Positions 51,584-59,526 of a stretch of 64,000 nt of DNA are shown one piece after another. A model generated the notes under the pieces. That model did not search any database. It had not been told where the DNA came from and saw only the letters and a program-made list of their open reading frames with translations. Each line of letters begins with the position of its first letter. Positions within the stretch are counted from its first letter, which is position 1. Location of the stretch: the NCBI RefSeq assembly GCF_036345255.1, contig NZ_CP107783.1, positions 4,885,501 through 4,949,500 on the forward strand. The letters are read 5' to 3'. The position numbers were made by a program, and so were the translations under genes. Source of the stretch: Streptomyces sp. NBC_00569 (GTDB lineage Bacteria; Actinomycetota; Actinomycetes; Streptomycetales; Streptomycetaceae).

Positions 51584-53068
51584 TCAACTCCCTGTGGAGC
51601 GTACGAGGGCGGCCGCGGTGCGCACCAGGATGCTGATGTCCTGCCACAGCGACCAGCTGTCGATGTACGCGTTGTCGAAGCGGGCGCGGTCCTCGATGGA
51701 GGTGTCGCCGCGCAGGCCGTGGATCTGGGCGAGGCCGGTGATGCCGGTCGGCATGCGGTGCCGCTCGGCGTATCCGGGGTGGGCCTCGCTGAACTGCATC
51801 ACGAAGTACGGGCGTTCGGGGCGCGGACCGACGAGGCTCATGTCGCCGCGGAACACGTTCCACAGCTGGAGCAGCTCGTCCAGGGAGGTGCGCCGCAGGA
51901 ACCGGCAGAACCACCCCATGCGCTCCTCGTCCGCGACGCTCCACCGGGTGGCGGACTCCATCGCGTCGCTCGGGCGGTGCGTGCGGAACTTCAGCAGCGT
52001 GAAGGGCTTCCCGCCCTTCCCGACGCGCTCCTGCCGGAAGACGACGCCGGGCCCTTCGGCCAGGCGCAGCCACACGGCGCACACCAGCAGGACCGGGCTG
52101 GTCAGGACGAGGAGGGTGCCGGAGACGACGAGGTCGAGTGCGCGCTTGCCGGCGCTGCCGCGGCGGCGGGCGGGCGGCCGCGGCCGGTAGCGGAACCCCG
52201 CGAGGTGCCGGGCCGCGTCACCGGAGCGCGCCGGGTACGGGGTGGGGGACGGGTCGAACTCCCAGACACCGCAGCCGTATTCGCCGAGCACCGCCAGCCA
52301 GGCAGCCCGGTCGTGCGCCGCCCCCTCCAGAAGGAGCGCCCGCCGCACCCCGTTCTGGATGATCGCGCGGCGCAGCTCGTCGGCCGTGCCGAGGACGGGC
52401 AGGTCGGGCCCGTCGTGGTCGGGCGGGTGTTCGGGCGGGTGTTCGGGCCCCTTGTCCGCCAGGATACCGACCGGGCGCACCCCCGACCGCGGGTGGCGCA
52501 GCAGGGCGGCGGCGACCGGCCGGGCGAGGGTCTCGGGGCCGATGAGGAGGGTCGGGCAGGGGCGGCGCGCGGCGGCCTCTCGGCGCCGCCAGTAGACGAG
52601 ACCGCGGCCCGCGCCCGCGAGGAGGCAGTGCAGTGCGGCGCCCGCCGCGAGCGTCCCGGCGGGCAGCGGATCGAGCTGGGGGAACCCGGCGAGAACGGCC
52701 GCCATGACGCACCAGATCACCACGATGCGGCCGCCGATCGCGGGCCAGTCGTCGAGCAGGAGACGGGGCGCGTCGCCGCGGTAGAGGCCCGCGCGCGCGT
52801 TCGCCGACGCGACACCGGCGGCCAGCGCGATCACGAGCAGGGGGTGGCGCTGGACCGGCGCGATCACGAGAGTGCTCAGCACGGTGGCCGTACCGTCCGC
52901 CGCGAGGAGAAACGTGCGGGAGGGGTGCCGCGCGGCCGTGCGTCTGCCCGCCGGGGACGGGCGGCCGCCCGTCTCGGCGCGTGGCGGGATGACCGAGGCG
53001 AGGAGGGTGCTCGGCGCAGTGGCGCGTGGCTGCCCCGCGGGGGAGGCAACGGTACGTTCCGCGGTCAC
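51584..53068 (-). CDS. Polyprenyl-phosphate sugar phosphotransferase (priming enzyme)
   Basis: The GTG at 53068 gives 494 residues. Four N-terminal membrane segments and a Rossmann-like middle part are followed by the bacterial sugar transferase domain: KRALDLVVSGTLLVLTSPVL near 312, VFRQERVGKGGKPFTLLKFRT near 352 and the active-site region FRGDMSLVGPRPERP near 415. The enzyme transfers the first sugar-1-phosphate to the lipid carrier, as in WcaJ/WbaP proteins. Confidence 0.92.
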   Translation of the reverse strand: MTAERTVASPAGQPRATAPSTLLASVIPPRAETGGRPSPAGRRTAARHPSRTFLLAADGTATVLSTLVIAPVQRHPLLVIALAAGVASANARAGLYRGDAPRLLLDDWPAIGGRIVVIWCVMAAVLAGFPQLDPLPAGTLAAGAALHCLLAGAGRGLVYWRRREAAARRPCPTLLIGPETLARPVAAALLRHPRSGVRPVGILADKGPEHPPEHPPDHDGPDLPVLGTADELRRAIIQNGVRRALLLEGAAHDRAAWLAVLGEYGCGVWEFDPSPTPYPARSGDAARHLAGFRYRPRPPARRRGSAGKRALDLVVSGTLLVLTSPVLLVCAVWLRLAEGPGVVFRQERVGKGGKPFTLLKFRTHRPSDAMESATRWSVADEERMGWFCRFLRRTSLDELLQLWNVFRGDMSLVGPRPERPYFVMQFSEAHPGYAERHRMPTGITGLAQIHGLRGDTSIEDRARFDNAYIDSWSLWQDISILVRTAAALVRSTGS

Positions 53069-54198
53069 GTGTTGAGGGGCTCCCTGCACTCGGTGGGCTC
53101 CGCGCCCAGTAGTTCGCGGTACACGTCGGCGACCGCGTCGGCGGTGCGCCGCACGTCGTGGTGCGCCCGCGCGTGCCGCAGGGCGAGGCCGGCCAGCGCG
53201 CCGAGCCGGTGGGGGTCGCGCAGCAGACCGGTCAGCGTGCGGGCGAGCGCGGCGGGATCGTCCGGCGGTACGAGGCAGTGGGACGCGAGGCCGGCGGGCA
53301 GGCTCTCGCGGGCGCCGTCCACGTCGGTGACGACGACGGGCCGTCCGCAGGCCATCGCCTCCAGGGGCGCGAGCGCCATGCCCTCCCAGCGGGACGGCAG
53401 CACCACGAGGTCGGCCTGCCGGTACCAGGGCACGGGGTCGTCGGCGCCGACGAACCGCACGGAGGCGGTGGCCTGACGGCGCAGCGCCGCCGCGTCCGGC
53501 CCGTCCCCGACCAGCACGAGCCGCGCCCGAGGGAACCTCTCCTGCACGAGGGGCCAGGCGCGCACCAGGACGTCCTGGCCCTTCTGGCGGCAGATGCGCC
53601 CGACGCAGACCACCAGCGGATCGGCGGTGGCCTCGCGCGGTTCGGGGGCGGGCACGAAGCGGGTGAGGTCGACGCCGTTGGGGATGACGTCCCAGCGCGC
53701 GGTGATCCCGGCACGCTCTCCCGTCGCGCGCTCCGCCTCGCTGACGCAGACGACCCGGGAGGCCCAGCGCGCGCCCCGGCGCTCCCATTCGAGGGCGAGC
53801 CGGGCGGTGGGGCCGTCGACCGCCTCGAAGGACCAGGCGTGCGGCTGGAACACGGTGGGGACCCGGCCGCGCACGGCGAGGCGGGCGGCGAGTCCGGCCT
53901 TGGCGCTGTGCGCGTGGACGAGGGTCGGCCGCACCTGCGCCACGAGCCGCGCCAGGCCACGGACTTCGCGGGCGATGCCGGGCCCGGGCGAGCGGGTCGC
54001 CTGCCACGGCAGGACGTCACAGCCGATGCGGCGCAGCGACCCGGCCAGGGGTCCGTCCGGCGGGCAGGCCACGCTGATCCGCATGCCCGCGGAGAGCTGT
54101 GCCTCGGTCAGATCACGCACGACGCGGGCCACTCCGCCGTCGACGGGCTGGGTGACATGGAGGACACGCGGTCGAGGGGGTGTCGCTGTCGGTTGCAT
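53065..54198 (-). CDS. Glycosyltransferase family 4, first in the operon
   Basis: The 377-residue protein begins RVLHVTQPVDGGVARVVRDL (GT-B acceptor loop). IPNGVDLTRF near 172, VVCVGRICRQKGQDVLV near 195 and SRWEGMALAPLEAMACG near 270 (EX7E donor site) follow. It opens the core eight-gene operon on the minus strand, each gene overlapping or abutting the next. Confidence 0.9.
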   Translation of the reverse strand: MQPTATPPRPRVLHVTQPVDGGVARVVRDLTEAQLSAGMRISVACPPDGPLAGSLRRIGCDVLPWQATRSPGPGIAREVRGLARLVAQVRPTLVHAHSAKAGLAARLAVRGRVPTVFQPHAWSFEAVDGPTARLALEWERRGARWASRVVCVSEAERATGERAGITARWDVIPNGVDLTRFVPAPEPREATADPLVVCVGRICRQKGQDVLVRAWPLVQERFPRARLVLVGDGPDAAALRRQATASVRFVGADDPVPWYRQADLVVLPSRWEGMALAPLEAMACGRPVVVTDVDGARESLPAGLASHCLVPPDDPAALARTLTGLLRDPHRLGALAGLALRHARAHHDVRRTADAVADVYRELLGAEPTECREPLNT

Positions 54199-54233
54199 GC
54201 GCGTTTCCCTTCGTGATGGAGGAGGGAATCGCG

Positions 54234-54671
54234 CTAGGGCCTGGTGTCGACCGCTGCGAAGAGCACGCCGGTCCAGGCCGTGTCCCGCCGCGATGTCATC
54301 CGGTGGCCGAGCCCCGGCCCCCGCTGTCCGATGCTCCGGCCGAGCGCGAAGACGTCCGAGTCGTAGCCGAGGGTGGTGGCGTACGCGGGGACCCTTCGCG
54401 GCTGCGCGCGTCCCGGTTCACTGATGCTCGAACTGAGCACGTCGTCGGCCGGGTCGGCCGCGTTGCCGAGCGCGACGGGCCGGGCCCGGCGCCCCGGGGA
54501 GACACGCGGCGCGTCACTCTCGACGCCCCGGTCGCCGTTGTACGCGACCATGCCGACGCGCCCGTTCGCCCCGCCCGAACGGGCCGGGGCGCCACACGTC
54601 GCGGAATTCGCGGCAGGAGAAATGACGCCCACCTCCGTACGGGGCAGGAGCGAGCCCAGGTGATGACGCAT
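54234..54671 (-). CDS. Truncated DUF3344-like protein
   Basis: The ATG at 54671 lies behind GAAAGGGAA and gives 145 residues. GRVGMVAYNGDRGVESDA, later VLSSSISEPGR, YATTLGYDSDVFALGR and DTAWTGVLFAAVDT follow the order of the C-terminal half of DUF3344 secreted proteins. The usual signal peptide and N-terminal domain are missing and the first 40 residues look unrelated. It is 35 bases upstream of the EPS operon on the same strand, so it may be co-transcribed. Confidence 0.6.
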   Translation of the reverse strand: MRHHLGSLLPRTEVGVISPAANSATCGAPARSGGANGRVGMVAYNGDRGVESDAPRVSPGRRARPVALGNAADPADDVLSSSISEPGRAQPRRVPAYATTLGYDSDVFALGRSIGQRGPGLGHRMTSRRDTAWTGVLFAAVDTRP

Positions 54672-54882
54672 GACCGATTCCCTTTCAGGGACAAAGAGCT
54701 TCTGAATCACGGAATGAGGATGCGAAAGTCACATTGGACGGGAAGTACTTCTGCGCCCCGCCTCGCCGGGCCGGGAGGTGAGCCACTGTAGCGACAGATG
54801 AGTATTTATCTGGGAAACCCGACATGTGTGTCGGAATGGTGAAAGCAGTGACGTCTGCGCCATGCAGTCACCCGATCGGGGG

Positions 54883-54911
54883 CGCAACCCCGCACGGGTG
54901 GCGCGCGTTGA
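54883..54911 (+). promoter_or_regulatory. Sigma-BldN-like promoter of the chaplin at 54970
   Basis: CGCAAC (54883-54888), 17 bases, CGTTGA (54906-54911). The -10 fits the recalled sigma-BldN consensus fully and the -35 has one mismatch. It lies 58 bases before the start codon. Confidence 0.6.
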
Positions 54912-54969
54912 TCCACGAGCCGGGCGCCCGCCCCGGAGACATACCAACCCACCGAGGAGCACTTCCCCC

Positions 54970-55206
54970 ATGTCGCGTACCGCGAAGGCCTTTGTCTTTT
55001 CCACCGTCGCCGCCGCCGCTCTGGCCGGCTCGGCCGGCGTCGCCGCCGCCAGCAGTGACGCGCAGGGCGGGGCCGCCCACTCCCCCGGTGTGATCTCGGG
55101 CAACACCGTCCAGGTTCCCGTCCACGTCCCCGTGAACGTCTGCGGCGACACGGTCGACGTGATCGGCCTGCTGAACCCGACGTTCGGCAGCCGCTGCGCC
55201 AACTGA
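54970..55206 (+). CDS. chp: Short chaplin
   Basis: The 78-residue precursor starts at ATG 54970 behind GAGGAG. After the signal peptide the chaplin domain reads AAHSPGVISGNTVQVPVHVP, then VNVCGDTVDVIGLLNPTFGS and RCAN, with the usual Cys pair. It resembles the ChpF/ChpH type. It stands between the EPS operon and a set of small secreted proteins. Confidence 0.95.
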   Translation: MSRTAKAFVFSTVAAAALAGSAGVAAASSDAQGGAAHSPGVISGNTVQVPVHVPVNVCGDTVDVIGLLNPTFGSRCAN

Positions 55207-55229
55207 TCCGGCTCCCCCGGACCCTTCCG

Positions 55230-55253
55230 CGGCCGCCCCGTTCGGGGCGGCCG
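55230..55253 (+). terminator. Terminator after the chaplin
   Basis: CGGCCGCCCC at 55230-55239 and GGGGCGGCCG at 55244-55253 form a perfect stem with a GTTC loop. Confidence 0.82.
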
Positions 55254-55438
55254 TTCCTGCGTTCGTTGCGCCGTATGGGGGGAGTGCCCCGAAACACCCG
55301 AACGGGCGCCCCACCTGGCACGACACGCCGATCGACGAGGGTGATCGTGCACGGTGCGTCGCCGCTCGGTTGCACAGCGCGATCGACCATCCCACGGTGG
55401 TCACAAGATCGGACACACACCACCGAAAGGGAACACAC

Positions 55439-56122
55439 ATGCTCCATCAGCCCGTACGGCGCATTGCTACCACCGCTCTTTGCGCGACATTCCTCCTCGG
55501 CACCGCCGCTCCCGCGATAGCCGCCGAAAGCGACCCGGGAAGCTCCAACAGCGTCGAGGCTCTGCGCGCACCGGTTCCCGGAGCGGATGCGCTGCTGGGC
55601 CAGGTAGGCACGCTCGGCAGCATGAGTTCCGTCGTGACCCCGGTCACGGACCTGCTCACCGAGGTCCTCAAGGCCGACGACGGAAAGCTGACCGCCGAGG
55701 CGGCACAGAAGCACGCGGACGCGATCAAGGCGGCCATCGACGCCGCCAAGGCCACCGTCCCCGCCACCACCACGACACCGAAGTCGGCCTCCCCCGACGA
55801 CGCCAAGGCGGCCCGGAAGGACGTGAAGGGCGACGCCCTGACCGCGCTCCAGACCGCTGTCGACGCGCTGCTCAAGGCGGCGACCGCGGGTGACGTCGCG
55901 GGCGTCGCCACCGCGGCCACGGGCGTCGTCACCGGCCTGGTGAACCTGCTCGCGGCCACCCTGCTCGGCGCCGGGCTGCCCGTGCCGACGCTGCCCGGCC
56001 TGCCCAAGCTCCCCACACTCCCGTCGACCGGACTCCCGCTCCCGTCCACGGCGTCCCTGCCGTCCACCTCCACGCTCCCGAAGACGCCGGTGCTCCCCCA
56101 GGCTCCCGCCCTGCCCAACTGA
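55439..56122 (+). CDS. Secreted Ala/Pro-rich protein
   Basis: The ATG at 55439 follows GAAAGGG. The 227-residue protein has a signal peptide (ATTALCATFLLGTAAPAIAA) and a helical Ala/Lys/Asp-rich region (about 70-150). The C-terminal 60 residues are rich in Leu, Pro, Ser and Thr with repeated LPS/LPxxPxLP pieces. It has no Cys in the mature form. The family is unknown to me, and its neighbours suggest an aerial-surface role. Confidence 0.75.
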   Translation: MLHQPVRRIATTALCATFLLGTAAPAIAAESDPGSSNSVEALRAPVPGADALLGQVGTLGSMSSVVTPVTDLLTEVLKADDGKLTAEAAQKHADAIKAAIDAAKATVPATTTTPKSASPDDAKAARKDVKGDALTALQTAVDALLKAATAGDVAGVATAATGVVTGLVNLLAATLLGAGLPVPTLPGLPKLPTLPSTGLPLPSTASLPSTSTLPKTPVLPQAPALPN

Positions 56123-56162
56123 CGGGCGCGCCCGCCACGAAGCGGGCACCCTCACGCACTCA

Positions 56163-56200
56163 CCCGCCGCGCCGGTCACGCACCGGCGCGGCGGGCTTTT
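56163..56200 (+). terminator. Terminator with T-run
   Basis: CCCGCCGCGCCGGT at 56163-56176 pairs exactly with ACCGGCGCGGCGGG at 56182-56195, followed by CTTTT. Confidence 0.88.
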
Positions 56201-56389
56201 CACGTCCCGGCCGTGCCCGATCGGGCGCCCTGCGCCGGCAATTCACCTCTTCCCAAATCTCATATGAGAACTCCGCGGCCCTTCATTCGAGTGGGTTCGG
56301 CAAATCCCCTGACCTCAGAGTTTCCGTTGTCGGGGACGCTCGTTGGGTATTCCGTCGCTGGTGACAAATCGTCACCCCAAGGAAGGAAC

Positions 56390-56677
56390 ATGATGAAGCC
56401 CCTGAAGGCCGCCGCCGTCGTCGCCGGATCCATGGTCATCGCCGGCGCAGCCGCGCCCGCGTTCGCCTCCGACCTCACGCCGACGAGCCTCAACGGCGCG
56501 GTCGAGACCCTGAGCCACCAGTCGGTGCTCGACGCCCAGCCGCTGCACACCAACATGCTCGACACGGAGCGGGGCGGCTCGGTCCTCAACACCGTGCAGA
56601 ACACGGCGGACAACGTGAACGACGCCGGTGCGGGCGCCCCGGCCGGACTTCTCGGCGGCCTTCCCCTCGGCAAGTAG
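56390..56677 (+). CDS. Small secreted protein, 95 residues
   Basis: The ATG at 56390 follows GGAAGGA. A signal peptide (KAAAVVAGSMVIAGAAAPAFA) leaves about 68 residues with SLNGAVETLSHQSVLDAQPL and a Gly/Ala-rich end (GAGAPAGLLGGLPLGK). No Cys. It lies 82 bases before the interrupted chaplin and may share its promoter. Confidence 0.78.
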   Translation: MMKPLKAAAVVAGSMVIAGAAAPAFASDLTPTSLNGAVETLSHQSVLDAQPLHTNMLDTERGGSVLNTVQNTADNVNDAGAGAPAGLLGGLPLGK

Positions 56678-56759
56678 CCATCTGCGCGGGCGCGTTCCTG
56701 CCACCCGCCGCACAACCAGCTTCACAGGCTGCAAAACCCCTATCGGGAAGGTTTCAGTG

Positions 56760-57002
56760 ATGAACACCGCCAAGAAGGCTGCTCTGGTCATGGCCGCCGC
56801 CGGTCTCGCCGCGGGCGCCGCTTCGGGCAGCGCCTTCGCGCACGGCGCCGACGCGGAGGGCGCGGCGGCCGGCTCCCCCGGCGTCGGTTAGGGCAACGTC
56901 GCCCAGGTGCCCGTAAACGTTCCGGTCAACGTCGTCGGGAACACCGTCAACGGCATCGCAGGCCTCGACCCGGCCTTCGGCAACAGCGGCCACAACGGCT
57001 GA
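56760..57002 (+). pseudogene. chp: Cys-less (ChpE-like) chaplin interrupted by an amber codon
   Basis: The frame from ATG 56760 gives a signal peptide (NTAKKAALVMAAAGLAAGAA) and EGAAAGSPGVG, then TAG at 56889-56891. Reading on in frame gives GNVAQVPVNVPVNVVGNTVN and GIAGLDPAFGNSGHNG, a complete chaplin domain without Cys, ending in TGA. Other chaplins have Ser at the stop position (GVxSGN), so a single C-to-A change (TCG to TAG) explains it. ChpE also lacks Cys. Without read-through the product is a 43-residue signal peptide plus stub. Confidence 0.85.
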
Positions 57003-57195
57003 CGCACCCCTTCGCGCGCTCTTGGCGCGAGGCGGCACACAGGCCGACGAGAGGCTGGTCCCACCGCGCCGAGCGGCCCCGGACCGGCCTCCCGGCATGT
57101 CCGGCGCGGCCCCAATTCTCGTTCGGGTGGGGGCCGTTCCCCCAAGCGGGTGAAAGGTCGCCGGGGCGCCCGTCGAGCGTGGCTACGCTGCCGTG

Positions 57196-57696
57196 GTGAC
57201 TTCAATGCCGACTGAGAACCGCGCCTTCCGCGCCATCGATCTGGGCACCCTCGCCGTCATCGCGTGGAGCGGCGAACACCCGGACGAGGAAGGGGACATG
57301 CCTTTCCTGCTGGCCTACTCCCTGGGGGACGGCGCGGGCGGGCAGGAGGCATCGACCGAAGCGGTACGGGCCCTGCTGGAGAACAACAGCCTGCCGGTCG
57401 GCAAGGTCGTGGACGCCACGGGCAACCCCAGCTTCCCCGTCTCGCTGCTCGTCGAGGCCGGCCAGGCCGTCGTCAACATGCCGTATCTCAACGCCCAGTG
57501 CGTCGCGCCCCCCGAGTGGCTGGCCGCCGCGGCCGAACGCGGTTACGCGTACTTCGTGTTCACCACGCGCCCCTGGACCTCGGCGGTGCCCGGCAGCCCG
57601 GTCGCCGAGGAGGATCTCGCCTCGTTCGCGGGCGACGAGGCCACGCTGACCGGCGCGGCCCACTGCCTGCTCCCCGTACGCAAGCTGCGCGTCTGA
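57196..57696 (+). CDS. DUF5949-like soluble protein
   Basis: About 166 residues (possible starts are GTG 57193, GTG 57196 and ATG 57205; no strong ribosome site decides). The protein includes RAIDLGTLAVIAWSGEHPDE near the start and VNMPYLNAQCVAPPEWLAAA in the middle, a pattern I associate with the Streptomyces DUF5949 family. No signal peptide. It lies 17 bases before the VKOR gene. Confidence 0.75.
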   Translation: MTSMPTENRAFRAIDLGTLAVIAWSGEHPDEEGDMPFLLAYSLGDGAGGQEASTEAVRALLENNSLPVGKVVDATGNPSFPVSLLVEAGQAVVNMPYLNAQCVAPPEWLAAAAERGYAYFVFTTRPWTSAVPGSPVAEEDLASFAGDEATLTGAAHCLLPVRKLRV

Positions 57697-57713
57697 CCAG
57701 AAGGAAGTGGCCC

Positions 57714-58361
57714 ATGGGAACCACGAACACCGAGGGACGTCCGGCCCGGCACAGCGACAGCGCGGTTGAGCCGTCACGTGCCGCCCCGGAGTCCCGTTCC
57801 CTGGGTTTCGCGCTGCTTCTGGTGTTCACCGGTGCGGCGGGGCTGCTCGCGGCGTGGGTCATCACGATCGACAAGTTCAAGCTGCTCGAGGACCCGAACT
57901 TCACGCCGGGCTGCAGCCTCAACCCCGTGGTGTCCTGCGGGAACATCATGAAGAGCGACCAGGCGTCGGTGTTCGGGTTCCCGAACCCGATGCTGGGGCT
58001 CGCGGCCTACGCCGTCGTGATCTGTGTGGGGATGAGCCTGCTGGGGCGGGCGAGGTTCCCGCGCTGGTACTGGCTGACGTTCAACGCGGGCACGCTGTTC
58101 GGGGTCGGGTTCTGCACGTGGCTGCAGTTCCAGTCGCTGTACCGGATCAACTCGCTGTGCCTGTGGTGCTCTCTGGCGTGGGTCGCCACGATCGTCATGT
58201 TCTGGTACGTGACGTCGTTCAACGTGCGCAACGGGTTCCTGCCCGCGCCGTCCTGGCTGCGGTCGTTCTTCGGTGAGTTCACGTGGGTCCTGCCCGTGCT
58301 GCACGTCGGGGTCATCGGGATGCTGATCCTGACGCGCTGGTGGGACTTCTGGACCAGCTGA
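57714..58361 (+). CDS. Vitamin K epoxide reductase (VKOR) family oxidase
   Basis: The ATG at 57714 follows AAGGAAG and gives 215 residues with five hydrophobic segments. CSLNPVVSCGNIM near residue 70 has the loop Cys pair, and CLWC near 150 is the CxxC quinone-side active site. Bacterial VKOR replaces DsbB in making disulfides in exported proteins. No DsbA partner is fused to it or seen beside it. Its place among Cys-containing chaplins suggests that these may be substrates. Confidence 0.9.
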   Translation: MGTTNTEGRPARHSDSAVEPSRAAPESRSLGFALLLVFTGAAGLLAAWVITIDKFKLLEDPNFTPGCSLNPVVSCGNIMKSDQASVFGFPNPMLGLAAYAVVICVGMSLLGRARFPRWYWLTFNAGTLFGVGFCTWLQFQSLYRINSLCLWCSLAWVATIVMFWYVTSFNVRNGFLPAPSWLRSFFGEFTWVLPVLHVGVIGMLILTRWWDFWTS

Positions 58362-58468
58362 TTCACACATCGGCCGATTGCACCGGGCGGGGGAAGTTTG
58401 CACTGATACCACCCGTCCGGTCGTTACTCCTTTCGCGGTGACAAGTACCGCGAAGCCCGAAAGGATCC

Positions 58469-58984
58469 GTGTCCGACATGATGTCAACTGCCAGAGGGAC
58501 GCTCGCTGTACTGGCCGGCTGCCTCGCCGCCGCGGGCGCGGGCGCCGCTCCCGCCGCCGCGGGCGAGCAGGTACCCGTAGCGGTTCCGCTGACCGGCGTG
58601 GAGAACGCGCTGCACGTGAAGGCGCCCGAGCTGTCGACCGGCGTGCCGATCCCGCTGCCGGGCGGGCCGGACGCCCCGCGCTTCGTGGCCGGGCGGATGC
58701 TTCCCGAGCCGCTGCTGCCGGCGGTTCCGCTCAGCAGCGAGCTGCCCGACACGCGGGTCGAGGCGCCGCTTTCCCAGGTGACGGGAGACCACAAGATCGA
58801 TCACCTGGGCCTGACCACCGCGGGATCCGACGTGCGGACGGCCACCCCCGGGGCGTCGGTGAACCCGCCGCTCACCGGCCCGGTCGGCGACCGGTTCGGA
58901 CTGCCGGGCATGGCACTGCCCGAGGCCGCGCTCGTCACGCCGCTTCTGACGACGGCGCCGGGAGCGGCGCTCGACCTCGCGTGA
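58469..58984 (+). CDS. Secreted protein of unknown family
   Basis: GTG 58469 or ATG 58478 could be the start; GAAAGGATC lies just upstream of both. About 170 residues: signal peptide (TLAVLAGCLAAAGAGAAPAAA), then a Pro/Leu/Val-rich mature part including VAVPLTGVENALHVKAPELS and LPEPLLPAVPLSSELPDTRV. It resembles small exported proteins of chaplin loci and has no mature Cys. Function unknown. Confidence 0.75.
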   Translation: MSDMMSTARGTLAVLAGCLAAAGAGAAPAAAGEQVPVAVPLTGVENALHVKAPELSTGVPIPLPGGPDAPRFVAGRMLPEPLLPAVPLSSELPDTRVEAPLSQVTGDHKIDHLGLTTAGSDVRTATPGASVNPPLTGPVGDRFGLPGMALPEAALVTPLLTTAPGAALDLA

Positions 58985-59025
58985 CCCGGACGCGCAGACC
59001 CTGAGGCCCGGAAGAGGAGACGTCA

Positions 59026-59487
59026 GTGAAAGCCGGTACCCCGCCTGTCGGTCTCGGTCCCGCCGGCCGTGGGCTCGTGACGCGCCGGACCATGGTGCGG
59101 CGGCTGGTCGGGGTCGTGCTCGCCGCCGCCGTGGTGCCGGTCGCCGCCCTCGTCGGCCGGGCCTTCCGCCACCCGCAGGACGACCTGAAGGACGCGGCCG
59201 GCGGGGACTTCGAGGAGACCTACCGCGGCCGCCACATCCGCGGGACACGAGGGCAGGGCTCGATGACGCGTGCGCACATCGGGCAGCGGTCCGGGCAGGA
59301 CTCCGGGCAGCGGTCCGGGCGCTGGGACGTCATGGTGGACGGCCGGCCGCTGCATCTGATGCGTCGCGCCGACGGCAGTTATCTGAGCATGGTCGACCAC
59401 TACGAGTCGTATCCCACCCCCCTGGCCGCGGCGAGGGGGGCCGTGGACGAGCTCGGTGGCCAGATGCTGCGCCGGCGCGCACTCTGA
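59026..59487 (+). CDS. melC1: Tyrosinase copper chaperone MelC1
   Basis: The 153-residue protein starts at GTG 59026 with a twin-Arg/hydrophobic signal ([19 protein letters not shown]). The conserved MelC1 block is [10 protein letters not shown] near 66, then [20 protein letters not shown] and [24 protein letters not shown]. MelC1 binds apo-tyrosinase, helps insert copper and carries it out of the cell. A linker with repeated [13 protein letters not shown] is unusual. The tyrosinase gene follows 39 bases later. Confidence 0.93.
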   Translation: MKAGTPPVGLGPAGRGLVTRRTMVRRLVGVVLAAAVVPVAALVGRAFRHPQDDLKDAAGGDFEETYRGRHIRGTRGQGSMTRAHIGQRSGQDSGQRSGRWDVMVDGRPLHLMRRADGSYLSMVDHYESYPTPLAAARGAVDELGGQMLRRRAL

Positions 59488-59526
59488 GCGCCGCGGCACA
59501 GCCGAAGTCGAAGAAGGGGGACGGCG

